Below, one piece after another: positions 35,201-45,900 of a DNA stretch of 64,000 nucleotides; position 1 is the first letter of the stretch, and every line of letters begins with the position of its first letter. Source of the DNA: Micromonospora sp. NBC_00421 (GTDB lineage Bacteria > Actinomycetota > Actinomycetes > Mycobacteriales > Micromonosporaceae); contig NZ_CP107929.1 in assembly GCF_036017915.1 (NCBI RefSeq), positions 5,956,001-6,020,000 of the forward strand, given 5' to 3'. Both the position numbers and the translations under genes were made by a program. Under the pieces are notes generated by a model. That model had not been told where the DNA came from and made no database searches. It saw only the letters and a program-made list of their open reading frames with translations.

Positions 35201-35394
35201 GCGGGGATGTCGGTGATGGCGTCCACCCCGTCGACGAGCAGCCGCCAGTACGCGTCGAGGTCCGGTGCCCCGGGAAAACGACACGCCATCCCCACCACGG
35301 CGATCGGCTGGTCGGCCCGTTCGAGGCGGCGTTCGAGCGAGTCGATGACCGCGACCGACCGTCGCAGCGCCTCACGCAGCTCAGCCTCGTTCAC
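29215..35394 (-). CDS. Type I PKS module: KS-AT-DH-ER-KR-ACP (fully reducing)
   Basis: A 2059-residue single-module PKS. Seen: a docking helix (NEAELREALRRSV); KS with DTGCSSAL near residue 201 (Gly in place of the usual Ala before Cys) and KSNIGH; AT with GHSVGEL near 634 and SNAFHSPL (malonyl-type); DH with HRIHGDVVAP near 927 and LLDACFQL near 1091, both active-site residues present; ER with LIHAAAGGVGQAAV near 1513; KR with LVTGGTGALG near 1701, LDD motif (B-type) and catalytic tyrosine in GAYGAANAY; ACP with GVDSLVLI near 1973. It should add a malonate and reduce it to a methylene. GTG start at 35394 with GGAGGGGG upstream, 54 nt after the previous gene. By gene order it is the third PKS module. 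Confidence 0.93.
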   Translation of the reverse strand: MNEAELREALRRSVAVIDSLERRLERADQPIAVVGMACRFPGAPDLDAYWRLLVDGVDAITDIPADRWDVDRYYDPDRAAPGKMYSRRGGFVAEVDRFDAAFFGMSPREAGRTDPQARMLLEVSWEALEHAGQSPQLLRGSRTGVYVGYAENDYAKLVDRLTGRSGVVDPYDATGTGACFASGRISHVLGLHGPNLAVDTGCSSALVAMHQAIGALRAGDCDVALAGGVHLRLAPETTLALARTGALSPDGRCKTFSAAADGFGRSEGCGMIVLKRLSDALADRDPVLAVVRGSAVNHDGPASGLTAPNGAAQAALIDAALRRAGVGPHEIGYVEAHGTGTLLGDPIEVDALGSVFGAVEGPVWLGSVKSNIGHTEGAAGAASVIKTVLAIAHGLVPRSLHAEPPNPHVDWAASPFAVPSGNQPWPADRRYAGVSSFGMSGTNAHLVLGPPPPREATTAPRRPVRVLPVSARTPAALAVLLDRYADALRADVDVTALCLTAATGRSHLPVRAAVTGETGTELVERLVERRTTASAAPARKPTVAFLFTGQGAQWVGMGAQLYATSAVFRAAVDECVPVIRELTGTDIRTVMFDGADADLADTTWTQPALFVLGLGLARLWQSWGVAPAILVGHSVGELTAACVAGTVSVPDALRLVVARGRLMAGGAGAGVMTAVAADEKTAAAAIGDLDRTAVAALNSPHETVLSGPADQVEQAEARLRADGVRVRRLAVSNAFHSPLMASAATAFAEVVAEVPLRRPRLPIVANVHGVVDPELLTRPAYWADHLVSPVRFADGIRHAADAGADLLVEIGPKPVLLGFARDCLADREGVRFVPSIRPGQEWSTLAAGLAECYEHGVDVDWRAFEGDHDTVRVAAPTYPFERERYWLPEPPPATRAQHGVFTDLVEDTGDGTLVAQARLTPATSALAEHRIHGDVVAPAAFHLAVLLDAARAEAGDRHVDLVDLVFPAPLAVPAEGTVRVRARLHGPAARRECTLETVTDGGPVIHAVGQVRLGVPPDLGERRDPAVLRSRLDRVVDPVDLYGRLAAGGVDLGPTFRWLSAVRVGADEAFAELSPQPHPPAPRPDSVHPGLLDACFQLTEAMRAATDTVARLPFALGRLTLDGPALHRARYVHARRAADDAWHLTILAPDGEPVGLLEAFQDRVVDRDALAAPRWESGWFARQEWQPAGAVDPARPERPLLLAEDTPWAAAVAGALGCPRRDLDGDLGEEGDRAAHVVVAFAPTGDDARATTRFLDTLLRQVRRLGDRDTPPRLTLLTRGGQPVDATVVAPSQTAVWAFARTVAAEYPDLGCRAVDVADEADLAEAAARIAAADSGDRLVIRAGQAHREVFAEVDPPGPAGPTRLVLTSYGSPDALTTVPLDRRPPGPGEVEIEVRAAGLNFRDVLVSLGMLAEHYADDRGITRAADVPLGFECAGVVVAVGAGVTDRAVGDDVVVYTEHAFATHVTVRAEHTAALPAGMSHAQGATLPLAFLTAQYALHHLAQLRAGERVLIHAAAGGVGQAAVALARAAGAEVFGTASAPKHDVLRRIGVDHVLDSRSTDFADRVRELTDGRGVDVVLNSLNGESIAAGLRSLADGGRFVELGRVGVWTAEQARRVRPDVRYHRFDFGDVAEQDPTVVARLFAALLPRFDTGELSPLPLRAFPMTGAAEAYRYMQRARHTGKLVLVPPTPVELAGSGVLVTGGTGALGRRAARMLADAGARRIVLMGRGTPPDQVLDDLRGRGVEVEFVRGDVAVEADVRRAVARTGTLGGIVHAAGALDDGVLRGQTAERFATVLHPKVYGGAVLDRVAREHRPAFFVVFSSVTAVEERGGQGAYGAANAYLDGLVARRRADGLPGLSIAWGPWAGDGMAASLTGLRKIDPDTGAAVLRRLLTAGTATPATVVVDPNRSPAAPRTAETRTAASPAAPVTVDRPRTPAAMTDYLAGVVRRLTGLPARVPLDDRTLFAEVGVDSLVLIEFRQRIQRDLSVSVPASTVFDHPSLGEMAGHLLALLAPPPSAAPAPGARRPPARDLDEADAEDLRRILDEELGELDEGMV

Positions 35395-35448
35395 GTACTC
35401 CCCCTCCGGCGTCGGTCCGCAGTGCCTGCTGTGCCCGGAACCGGGTCA

Positions 35449-38400
35449 TCACATGCCCTGGATCTCTCGGTAACCACGATCCACGCGGGCGAGCAGCGCG
35501 GCCAGTTCGTCGTCCGCGTCCGGCGCGGTGACCGCCGGCGGGACGGACGGCACGGGGTGCGGTGGCGGCGCATCCGGCAGGCCGAGTTCGGTGCGCAGCC
35601 GTTGGACGAGCCGGTCCACCGTCGGGAAGGTGAAGGCCACCGTGGAGGGCAGCCGGACACCCAGCTCCGCCTGCAACCGGGTGCGCAGCTCCAGCACGGT
35701 GAGCGAGTCGAAGCCCAGGTCGAAGAAGCCCTCGTGGTCGTCGACCGGCCCACCGATGCGCAGCACGTCGCGTACCACCGCCACCACGTGGTCCCGCAGG
35801 GCCGCGGTGTCCTCGATCCGTACCGTCCGCGTGGCGGGCTCCCCGGCGTCGCCCGGCGGGGTGGCCAGTGCGTCGAACATCCCGGGCGGGGCGGTCTCGG
35901 CGAGCGTGTCCCGCAACCGCGACCAGTCGGCCGGGGCCACCACCACCCGGGCCGGCACGTCGGGAGCGGCCAGCAGCGCGAGCAGCGTGCCGGTCCCGGC
36001 GGCCGGGTCGATCATCCGCAGGCCCGTCGCCTCGTGCAGCGCGGCCTCGCCGGTCGCCATCCCCGACCCGGCCCAGGGGCCCCACGCCACCGACAGCGCG
36101 GGCAGGCCCGCCGCGCGCCGACCGGCCGACAGCCCGTCGAGGTACGCGTTCGCGGCCCCGTACCCGCCCGACCCGCGCGTCGGCACCACTGCGGCGAGCG
36201 ACGAGTAGGCGACGAAGAACCGGGGTTCCAACGGCCGGCTCAGCCGGTCCAGCAGGTGTCCACCGTGCACCTTGACCCGCAGCACCGCGGCGAACCGCTC
36301 CGGGGTCTGCTCCTCCAGCGGCCCGTCGTCCAGCACCCCGGCGGCGTGCACGATCCCGGCGAGCGGGGTGGCCTCGTCGAGGGCCCGCCGGACGTCCTGC
36401 TCCACCGTGACGTCGCCCCGGACGAGCCGGACGTCCACCCCGTCCTCCCGGAGCCGGTCGACGACCACCCGTGCGGCCTCCGACGGCGCGCTGCGGCCGA
36501 ACAGCACCAGCTGTCGTACGCCGGCGGCGGCCAGGTCCTGCGCGAGGCGCAGGCCGAGCGCACCGAGACCGCCGGTGACGAGCACGGCCCCGGGTGGCGG
36601 CTGCCAGGGCTCGCCGGCGGGGACCGGCAGCGGCGCGAGCGCGGGCGTCAGCCGACGCCCGCCGGCCAGCCGGACGAACCGGTGTCCCGCCGGGGCGGTG
36701 AGCTCGGCCGCGAGCAGGCCGGCCCAGTCGTCCCCGGTGGACATCGCATCGTCTCCGGGCGGCGTCGCGTCGTCTGCGGGGGGTGCCGGGTCGTCTCCGG
36801 GGGGTGCCGGGTCGTCCCTGGCGGGCGCGACGACGTCGACGGCGAGGCAGTCGATGGCCGGGTGTTCGGCCTGCACGGTGCGGACCAGGCCCCGGAGGGC
36901 ACTGTGACCGGGGTCGGGCGCGTCGACGGCCGCACCACGCGTCACCAGCACCAGTCGGGGCGGGGTGGCCCGCGCGGCGAGGTCCCGGGCGACCGACAGC
37001 AGCTCGGCGCAGGCGGCTGTCGTCCGCTCCGGATCCCCGCCGGTGGCCGGGGCGGCGTAGACGACGTCGCTGACCCGGGTGTCAGGCGTCAGCCGGCCGG
37101 TACGGCACGGCAGGGGCACCGCCCGGGCCAGCCGCTCGGCGTCCGGCCCGACGACCAGCGCGTCGAACGCGCGCGACGGGCCGACCGGCAGCGACTGCTC
37201 CTCCCAGCCGACCTGGACCACGTCGAGCGGGCGCGTCGGGCGGCCCGGGGCGGTGGTGTCGGTAAGCGCCCAGTGGCGTTCCCGCTGGAACGGGTACGTC
37301 GGTGCGGCCACGAACCGCCGGCCGGTGGCGTGCTGCCGGGTGACCGCGGTCCAGTCGAGGTCGGCGCCGCTGTCGTGGAGCCGGGCCAGGCTGTCCAGCA
37401 GGGTCTGCCGTTCCCGGCCGCCGCGCAGGCTGGGCAGTCGCCGGGCCTCCGGCCAGTCCTGACCGGCGACGCCCAGCAGCACCGGCTCCGGCCCCAGCTC
37501 GACAAGCGTGTCCACGCCCGCCTCGCGCAGCGTCCGCACCCCCCGCTGGAACAGCACGGGCCGCATGGCGTGCTCGCGCCAGTAGTCGGCGTCGATCGTC
37601 GTGCCGACCGTGCCGGTCAGGTTGGACACCAGGGGGATCCGGGCCGGGTGGTACGTGATGCCCCGGGCGAACGCGGTGAACGGCTCGGCGAAGTCGGCGA
37701 GCAGCGGCGAGTGGAACGCGTGCGACACGGTGAGCCAGCGGTGCGTCACACCCTGGGCGGCCAGCGCGTCGAGGACCGGCCGTAGTTCGCTCTCCTCGCC
37801 CGACAGCACCGTGCTCCCGGCACCGTTGACCGCGGCGACGGCCGACCGGGACGCCCCGGCCAGGAGCGGTTCGACCTGTTCGACGCCGCACCGGACGGCG
37901 ACCATCACCCCGGGCGGGCACTGCTGCATGAGGCGGGCCCGCTCGGCCACCAGGCGCAGGGCGTCGGGCAGCGTCAGGATCCCGGCCACGCAGGCCGCCG
38001 TGTACTCCCCGACGCTGTGCCCCAGGACGTACTCCGGGCGTACGCCCCAGTCCTGCCAGAGCCGGGACAGCGCGTAACCGACGGCGACCAGCGCGGGCTG
38101 GGTGAAGCGGGTCTCGCCGATCAGCTCGCCGGAGTCGGACAGCAGCTCCGTCAGGGGCACCGGGAGCAGCGGATCCAGGACCTCGGCGCACTCCCCGACG
38201 GCGGCCCGGAACACCGGCTCGGTCCGGAACAGCTCGGCGGCCATCCCCGGCCGCTGGGCACCCTGGCCGGTGAACAGGAACGCCACCCGGGGGCGCTGTC
38301 CGACGGGGCCGGCCGGTCCCGGCCGCCGCAGGGCGGCGTCGAGCTCCTCGGCGGTCGCCCCGACGGCGCACCGACGCCAGGGCAGATGGCTGCGGCCGAC

Positions 38401-39963
38401 GGCGGCGACCAGGGCGAGCGCCGCCGGGTCCGCCCCCGCCCGGAGCTGCCGGGCGTAGGCGTCGGCCAGGTCGGCGAGGGCCTGCGGGTGCCGCGCCGAC
38501 AGGGGCAGCAGCAGCGGCCCGTCGGCGGGGACCGGACCGGCGACCCGGTCCGCACGGTCCGATTCGGCCTGGTCCGCATGGTCGGGACCGGCCTGGTCCG
38601 CATGGTCGGGACCAGCCTGGGCGGGAGGGCCGGCAGGCGTGGGCGGTCCGGCCGGGGGTGGCGGTTCGGCGACGACCAGGTGGGCGTTCGTGCCGCTGAA
38701 GCCGAAGGAGCTCACGCCGGCGATCCGGCGGGCGCCGGCCGGCCAGGGTTCGCTGCTGGACGGCACCCGGACCGGGATGTCGTCCCAGTCGATGCGGGGA
38801 TTGGGCCCGGTCACCAGGGGGGTCGGCGGCACCACCCCGTGTCGCAGCACGAGCAGCACCTTGAGCAGGCCCGCGATGCCGGCGGCGGACTCGGCGTGGC
38901 CGATGGCGGCCTTGACCGAGCCGATCCGCAGCGGGTCACGGCGACCGGCGAAGACCACACCGAGCGCGTTGACCTCGATCGGGTCGCCGAGGGCGGTGCC
39001 GGTGCCGTGCGCCTCCAGGTATCCCACCGCGTCGGGTTCCACCCCGGCGTCGCGCAGCGCCGCGCGGATCACCTCCTGCTGGGAGGGGCCGTGCGGCACG
39101 GTGAGGCCGCTGCTCCGACCGTCCTGGTTCACGGCACTACCGAGGATCAGGCCGAGGACCCGGTCGTGCGGGCCGACGTCCGACGCCCGCTTGAGCACCA
39201 CCAGACCGCCGCCCTCGGCGCGTACGTAGCCGTCGGCGGCGGCGTCGAACGGCAGGCAGCGCCCGGTGGGCGACAGCATGCCTGCGGTGGTGAGGCTGCG
39301 GCTCTCGTGCGGCGTGACCATCCGGTTGACCCCGCCGGCCAGGGCCAGCTCGCAGGTGCCGTCCCGCAGGTGCCGGACCGCGAGGTCCACCGAGACCAGC
39401 GAGGACGAACACGCCGTGTCGACCGACATCGCCGGCCCACGGGTGCCGAAGACGTACGCGAGCCGCCCGCTCGCCGTGCTCGGCGTGGCGCCGGAGGAGA
39501 AGTACCCGTCGACGTCGTCCTCGTGGGTCATGCCCTCGCGGTAGTCGATGTTGCTGATGCCGACGAAGACGCCTGTCGACTCCGGGACCGACCGGCCGGG
39601 GACGCCGGCGTCCTCGAACGCCTCCCAGGCCAGCTCCAGCAGCAGCCGTTGCTGCGGGTCGAGGGTGGCGGCCTCCCGCCCGGAGATCCCGAAGAACCGG
39701 GCGTCGAAGTCCCGCAGGGCACCGACGAAGCCGCCCGCGTCGACGAAGCTCCCGTCCACCGGCCAGCGGCCGTCCGGCACCGGCCCCAGGGCGCACCCCC
39801 CGCCGGCCAGCAGGTCCCAGTACGCCGTCGGGTCCGGTGCGCCCGGCAGCCGGCAGGCCATGCCCACCACGGCGATCGGCTCGTGCCGGCGGGCCGCCGC
39901 CGTCTCCAGTTCGTCGATGCGGGCCAGTGCCTTGCGCAGCAGTGGACCGTAGTCGGTACTCAT
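35449..39963 (-). CDS. Type I PKS module: KS-AT-KR-ACP
   Basis: A 1504-residue single-module PKS. Seen: a docking helix (PLLRKALARIDELE); KS with DTACSSSLVS near residue 184; AT with GHSVGEYTAA near 648 and SHAFHSPL (malonyl-type); KR with LVTGGLGALG near 1129, LDD (B-type) and GGYGAANAY; ACP with LGFDSLTVLEL near 1419. No DH or ER is present, so a beta-hydroxyl should remain, a candidate for O-carbamoylation. Two low-complexity linkers stand out: a repeated DHADQAGP-type stretch after the KS (about 38560-38620) and a PPxDD-rich stretch inserted in the KR structural half (about 36735-36835). The ATG overlaps the upstream stop (ATGA). Confidence 0.93.
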   Translation of the reverse strand: MSTDYGPLLRKALARIDELETAAARRHEPIAVVGMACRLPGAPDPTAYWDLLAGGGCALGPVPDGRWPVDGSFVDAGGFVGALRDFDARFFGISGREAATLDPQQRLLLELAWEAFEDAGVPGRSVPESTGVFVGISNIDYREGMTHEDDVDGYFSSGATPSTASGRLAYVFGTRGPAMSVDTACSSSLVSVDLAVRHLRDGTCELALAGGVNRMVTPHESRSLTTAGMLSPTGRCLPFDAAADGYVRAEGGGLVVLKRASDVGPHDRVLGLILGSAVNQDGRSSGLTVPHGPSQQEVIRAALRDAGVEPDAVGYLEAHGTGTALGDPIEVNALGVVFAGRRDPLRIGSVKAAIGHAESAAGIAGLLKVLLVLRHGVVPPTPLVTGPNPRIDWDDIPVRVPSSSEPWPAGARRIAGVSSFGFSGTNAHLVVAEPPPPAGPPTPAGPPAQAGPDHADQAGPDHADQAESDRADRVAGPVPADGPLLLPLSARHPQALADLADAYARQLRAGADPAALALVAAVGRSHLPWRRCAVGATAEELDAALRRPGPAGPVGQRPRVAFLFTGQGAQRPGMAAELFRTEPVFRAAVGECAEVLDPLLPVPLTELLSDSGELIGETRFTQPALVAVGYALSRLWQDWGVRPEYVLGHSVGEYTAACVAGILTLPDALRLVAERARLMQQCPPGVMVAVRCGVEQVEPLLAGASRSAVAAVNGAGSTVLSGEESELRPVLDALAAQGVTHRWLTVSHAFHSPLLADFAEPFTAFARGITYHPARIPLVSNLTGTVGTTIDADYWREHAMRPVLFQRGVRTLREAGVDTLVELGPEPVLLGVAGQDWPEARRLPSLRGGRERQTLLDSLARLHDSGADLDWTAVTRQHATGRRFVAAPTYPFQRERHWALTDTTAPGRPTRPLDVVQVGWEEQSLPVGPSRAFDALVVGPDAERLARAVPLPCRTGRLTPDTRVSDVVYAAPATGGDPERTTAACAELLSVARDLAARATPPRLVLVTRGAAVDAPDPGHSALRGLVRTVQAEHPAIDCLAVDVVAPARDDPAPPGDDPAPPADDATPPGDDAMSTGDDWAGLLAAELTAPAGHRFVRLAGGRRLTPALAPLPVPAGEPWQPPPGAVLVTGGLGALGLRLAQDLAAAGVRQLVLFGRSAPSEAARVVVDRLREDGVDVRLVRGDVTVEQDVRRALDEATPLAGIVHAAGVLDDGPLEEQTPERFAAVLRVKVHGGHLLDRLSRPLEPRFFVAYSSLAAVVPTRGSGGYGAANAYLDGLSAGRRAAGLPALSVAWGPWAGSGMATGEAALHEATGLRMIDPAAGTGTLLALLAAPDVPARVVVAPADWSRLRDTLAETAPPGMFDALATPPGDAGEPATRTVRIEDTAALRDHVVAVVRDVLRIGGPVDDHEGFFDLGFDSLTVLELRTRLQAELGVRLPSTVAFTFPTVDRLVQRLRTELGLPDAPPPHPVPSVPPAVTAPDADDELAALLARVDRGYREIQGM

Positions 39964-42900
39964 CGGTTCTCGAGCCTCTTCGCCAGCAACGCGGCCACCT
40001 CGTCGATCGACTGTTCTTCCACCGGCACCCCGTCGGCCGGCCCGCTGGACGCCCCGTCGGTCGGCCCGCTGACCGGCCCGTCGGACGGGCCGCCGGTCGG
40101 CAGGTCGAGGACGGTGAGCAGGTGCTCGGCGAGCCCGGCCACCGTCGGATGGTCGAACACCGCCGTCTGGCCGAGCCGGACGGCGAACGCGCTCTGCAGC
40201 CGGTTACGCAGCTCCAACGAGGCCAGCGAGTCCAGGCCGAGGGAGAAGAGCCCGGCGTCGGTTTCCACCTGGGCCACGCCGAGCACCTCCGCGACGATGT
40301 CGTGGACGTACCCGTCGGCGAGTTTGCGCCGCTGGTCGGGCGGCGCCTCGCGCAGCCGGTCGGCCAGGCCGGCGGCGTCGGGCCGTGCCACCGGGTCGGC
40401 GGGCAGCAGGTCACGCACCGGGCCCGGCGGTGTGGCGTGGTGCGCGGCGTAGCGCGGCCAGGTGTGCGCCAGGACGGCCACCACGCCGTCGTCCGGCGGC
40501 GTGGCCAGGATGGCCCGCAGCGCCCCGGTGGCCTCGCCCAGCGGCAGCACGCCCTCACCGAGCCGGTCGAGGCGTTCCTCGATCCCGGCCCGGGCGGTCA
40601 TGCCAGTCTGCGCCCACGACCCCCACTGGATCGACACCCCGGGGAGCCCGGCGGCACGCCGGGCCGCGGCGAGACCGTCGAGGTACGTGTTGGCCGCCGC
40701 GTAGTTGCCCTGCCCGGCGGTGCCGAGCAGCCCGGACGACGACGAGAACAGGACGAAGTGGGTCAGGGGTAGGTGGGTGGTGGCCCGGTGGAGGGCGAAC
40801 GCGCCACCCGCCTTGGCGGCCCATGCCTGGTCGAAGCGTTCGGGGGTCTGCGTCTCCAGCAGCCCGTCGGCGAGCACGCCGGCGAGGTGGTGCACCCCGG
40901 TCAGCGGGGGCATCTCCTGCCCGACCCCGGCCACCAGCGCGGCGACCTGCCCGTCGTCGCTGACGTCGGCGGTGAAGGTACGCACCTCGACGCCTGCGGC
41001 GGTGAGCGTGGCGATCCGCTCCCGCGCCTGCTCGCCCGGCTCGCTCCGACCGACGAGGGCGAGGTGGCGTACGCCTGCGGCGACCAGCGTCGTGGCGACC
41101 TCGATTCCCAGACCACCCAGGCCGCCGGTGACGAGGTGGGTGCCGCCGGGGTCGATCGTCAGGTCGTCCGGCCGGTCGGTGTCCGGCCGCAGCCGCAGCA
41201 CCCGGCGTCGCCCGTCGTGCAGCGTCACCTCGTCGGCGACCCGGGCCGCCGTCTCCGCGACGATCGCGTCCGGATCCTCGCCGTGCGCGGGCAGGTCGAC
41301 CAGGGTCGGCAGGCTGTCGGGACGCTCCTGACCGAGGACCCGGGTGAGCCCCCAGAGCGCGGTCTGGGCGGGGCGCGGTGCACCGCCCCAGGCCTGCCGG
41401 GTGAGGACCGTCACCGACGGCGGGGACGGCAGCTCCAGCAGGCTCCGGAAGCAGTCCAGCAGCGACAGCGTCAGGTCCCGGGCCGGGCCGGCGTCGGGGC
41501 CCGGGTCGGGACGCTCCGCAGGCCAGGCGAGCAGTACGGCGTCCGGCTGCTCCCGGGACACGGCCCCGGCCAGGTCGGTGGCGTCGGCGACGACCCGGCA
41601 GCGCACCCCCTGACGCTCGGCCGCCTCCGCGACGGAGTGCGCCAGCTCGGTGCCGACGGCGATCCACGAGCCGACCCGTGCACCCGCCGGCAGGGCCGTC
41701 CGGGTGGTGCCAGGCGGCAGTGCCTGCTCCACCCACACCGGCCGGTACAGCCGACGTCGCCAGCGGGCGGCGTCCGCGTCCCCCGCCATCGCCTCGGCGG
41801 TCGCCTGGCGCAGCAGCACACCCGCCATGACGACAAGGACCCGTCCGTCGTCGTCGTAGAGGGTGATGTCCCCGACCAGCGAGCGCGGATCCGGGTCGTC
41901 GGTAGGCCGCAGCTCGGCGTGACACCAGGCGCTCCCCGACGTCCCGGCCCGGTGCAGGGTGACCCGCTGGGCGCCGACCGGGATGTACGTGCGCTCGGCG
42001 AACGGTCGCGGATAGGTCACCGTGAGCGCGAGCAGGCACGCCTCCAGCAGGATGGGATGCACCGCGTGCAGGTGGGCCGCCGAGGTCACCCGGGCCGGCA
42101 GTGCGATGCGGGACAGGCAGCCCGGACCGTCCCGCCACAGCTCCGTGGTGACCTGGAACCACTCGCCGAGGTCGATGAGCCGACCGCGTTCGCCACGGTA
42201 GATCTCCTCGGGGGAGACCGGTGTGACGAACCGCCGGCGCAGCGCCTCCAGGTCGGCGACCGGCGACGTCGAGCCGGCCGTGAGGGTGCCGGTGGCGTGC
42301 AGGGTCCACGGGCCCGTCTCGACCTCCGACCGGGAGTGGATCTCGACCGCGTGGCCGTCCGCCACCGGCTTCAGCACCACGTGCAGGTCGCGGGTCTCGG
42401 TGTCGTCGGCGAAGCGCATCGCCTGGTGGATGAGGAAGTCGTCGAGGGCGGGCCGGAGCAGCCCGATCTCCCCGGCGGCGGCGAAGGCGAGGTCCTGGTA
42501 CGCGACCCCGGGCATCACCACGCGCCGGAAGATGCGGTGCTGCGTCAACCACCGGGGGTGGCCCGGGTCGACCTGGGAGACGAACCGGATCTCGCTGCTA
42601 CCCGGCTGGTCCACCCGCTCCCCGAGGAAGACCCCGCCGGAGCGGCCCGGCCCGGTCCGCGTCGTCCGACGGGCGGGCTCGATCCAGTGCCGGGTGCGCT
42701 GCCACGGGTAGCCGGGCAACGCGACCGGTTCGCCGCGCCGCCTGTGCACGCCGGACCACGTCACCTGCCGACCGTCCAGGTAGAGCCGGCGCAGCGAGTC
42801 CAGCAGCTGTGCGCGTCCGGCGTCCTCGCGCAGGGTCGGCACCACCAGCACACCCTCGCGGGCGGCGAACCGGACCAGGGTCGGCTTCGGTGACACCTCG

Positions 42901-45900
42901 ACGATCGTGGTGACCGCGTGGTCGGCGACGGCGCTGTCCACGCAGCGGGCGAAGTGGACGGTGTCCCGGGCGTGCCGCACCCAGTGCTCGGCGTCGAAGG
43001 CCGACACGGCCGCCCCGGTGCGGCCGGCGAGCACCGGAATGCGGGGCGGCCGGTGGTCCACCTGCGCGGCGACCGCGCGGAACTCGTCGAGCATCGGGTC
43101 CATCAGCGCGGAGTGGAAGGCGTGCGAGACGCGCAGCCGGTGCGACCGCCAGCCGCGACGGTCCGCCTCGACGCCGACCCGTTCGATCAGCTCGGCGGCA
43201 CCGGAGAGCACCACCGAGTCATGGTCGTTGACCGCCGCCACGCTCACCTCGACGCCCAGCTCGGCGAGCAGGCCGGCGGCGGCGTCGGGTGGAGCGAGCA
43301 GCGACAACATCGCCCCACCGTCGGGCAACGCGTCCATCAGGCGACCCCGGGCCAGCACCAGGCGCAGCGCGTCCGGCAGGGACAGCACGTCGGCGAGGCA
43401 GGCCGCCACGAACTCACCCACGCTGTGCCCGGTCACGACGTCCGGCTGTACGCCCCAGGACTGCCAGAGCCGGGCGAGGGCGTACTGCACCGCGAACAGG
43501 GCGGGCTGGGCCCAGGCCGTCCGGTCCAGCTCGCCGCCGACCCCGTCGAAGACGAGTTCGCGCAGGTCGGTGCCGGTGGCCCGGCGGACCTCCTCGGCGC
43601 ACTCGTCGAAGGCCGACCGGAACACCGGGTAGCCGGCGTGGAGGTCCGCGCCCATGCCGACCCACTGGGAACCCTGGCCGGCGAAGACGAAGGCGAGCGC
43701 CCCCTCGGCGCGCGGCGCGTGCACGGTCGCCCGCCCCAGCAGCTCCGCCGCCTCCCGGGCGTCGGTGGCGAGCACGGCGACCCGGTAGGGGTGATGGGTC
43801 CGCCCGAGCGCCGCCGACCGGGCGATGCCGGCGAGGTCGGCCCCGTCCTGGGTGAGTAGCGCCTGGTACCGGGCGACCAACTCGTGCGCCGCCTCCGGGG
43901 CACGGGCGCTGATCGGCAGCAGCACCGAACCGTTCGGCGTGACTGTCGGGTCGGACTCCGGGGCGCGCTCCGGCGCCTGGGTGAGGACGAGGTGGCTGTT
44001 GGTGCCACCCATGCCGTGCGAGCTGACCGCCGCCACCCGGTGCCGCCCCGCCGGCCACCGTTCGGTGCCGGTCGGCACCCGCAGCGCGCTGGCCCCGAAG
44101 TCGATCTCCGGGTTGGGCGTACGGAAGTGCAGGCTCGCCGGGATCACCCCGTGGTGCACGGCGAGCGCGGCCTTGATCAGCCCGGCGATGCCGGCGGCCT
44201 CGTCGAGGTGCCCGATGTTGCTCTTGACCGAGCCGACCGCGACGCTGCCCGGCGCCGCCCCGCCCACCGCCCGCAGGGCCTGGTCGAGCCCGGCCACCTC
44301 GATCGGATCGCCGAGCGGCGTGCCGGTGCCGTGCGCTTCGAGGTAACCGAGCTCGGACGCGCGGACCCCGGCGTCGGTCAGGGCGGCGGCCACCACCTCG
44401 GCCTGCCGGGCGGCGCTCGGCGCGGTGAAACCGAGCTTGTCCACGCCGTCGTTGTTGACCGCGGAACCGGCCACCACGGCGTAGATGCGGTTGCCGTCGG
44501 CGATCGCCGCCGAGAGCCGTTTGAGCAGCACGACGCCGCAGCCGTTGCTGAAGATCGTGCCGGACGCGTCGGCGTCGAAGACCCGGCTCCGGCCGTCCCG
44601 CGAGCGGATCAGACCGTCCTCGTAGAGGTAGCCGGCGGCCTGCGGCACCACCACCGACACGCCACCGGCCAGGGCGAGGTCGCACTCGCCGGCCAGCAGG
44701 GCACGTCGGGCCAGGTGCACCGCGACCAGCGAGCTGGAACAGGCCGACTGCACGTTGATGCTCGGCCCGCCGAGGTCGAGCCGGTAGGAGACCCGGGTCG
44801 GCAGGTAGTTCCGGTCGTTGCCCAGCTTCACCATGAACTGCTGGGTGTCGGCCTCGGTGAGCGGCCGGTCGGCGGCGTAGCCGAAGTGCGGCACCAGGTT
44901 GTTCACCAGGTAGGTGCTGATGCTGCTGGAGGCGTACACCCCGGTACGCGAGCCGGCCGGCACCTCACCGGCGTCCTCGAACGCGTCGACCGCGCACTCC
45001 AGGAAGATCCGGTGCTGCGGGTCCATCAGCGCGGCTTCCTTGGCGTTGATGCCGAAGTACGCCGCGTCGAAACACTCGGGGTCGGCGATCGGGCCCGCCA
45101 TCCGGACGAAGTCCGGATCGGTCGACAGCGCCGGATCCTGGGACCGGACGTCCTCGTCGGAGCACTCCACGATCGCGTCGACGCCGTCGCACAGGTTGCG
45201 CCAGAACGTCGCCAGGTCGGGAGCGGCCGGGAAGCGGCCGGCCATGCCGACGACGGCCACCCGGTCGTCGTCGGCGCCGCCGGCCCGCCGCACGGCGACC
45301 GGTCCGGCGTCGGTGACTGTCGGGTCGTCCCCGCCGAGCCGCCGGGCCAGCGCCCGGATGGTCGGGTACTCGACCAGGTCGGTCGCGCCGACGCGGAGCC
45401 CCAACTCGGTGGTGAGCCGCCGCCGTACGGTGATCAGCTGGGCGGACACCCCGCCGAGGTCGAAGAAGCTGTCCCGGACCCCGACGTCGTCCAGCCCCAA
45501 CTCCTCCCGCCAGATCGCGGCGATCCGGCGTTCCAGCTCGCTGCGCGGCAGGGCGGTGGCCGTCGGTGCCGCGCGGACCAGCCGGTCCGGCGGTCGCAGG
45601 CGGTCCCGGGCCGTCTTGCCGCTCGCGGTGAGCGGCAGCTCGTCGACCACCGCGAAGCCGTACGGCTGCACCGCCACCGGCAGTCGTCCGGCGACGATCC
45701 CGGGCACCTCGCGCAGGACGTCCCCGGCGACCGCGTCCTCGCGGAGCACGACGTGTACGACCAGCCGCGACCGCCCGTCGATCTCGTGCAGCGCTGCGGC
45801 GGCCTGGTGGACAGCGGGGTGGGCGCAGGCGGCGGCCTCGATCTCGGCCGGCTCGATCCGGACCCCGTTGACCTTGAGCTGGGCGTCGACCCGGCCCTGG

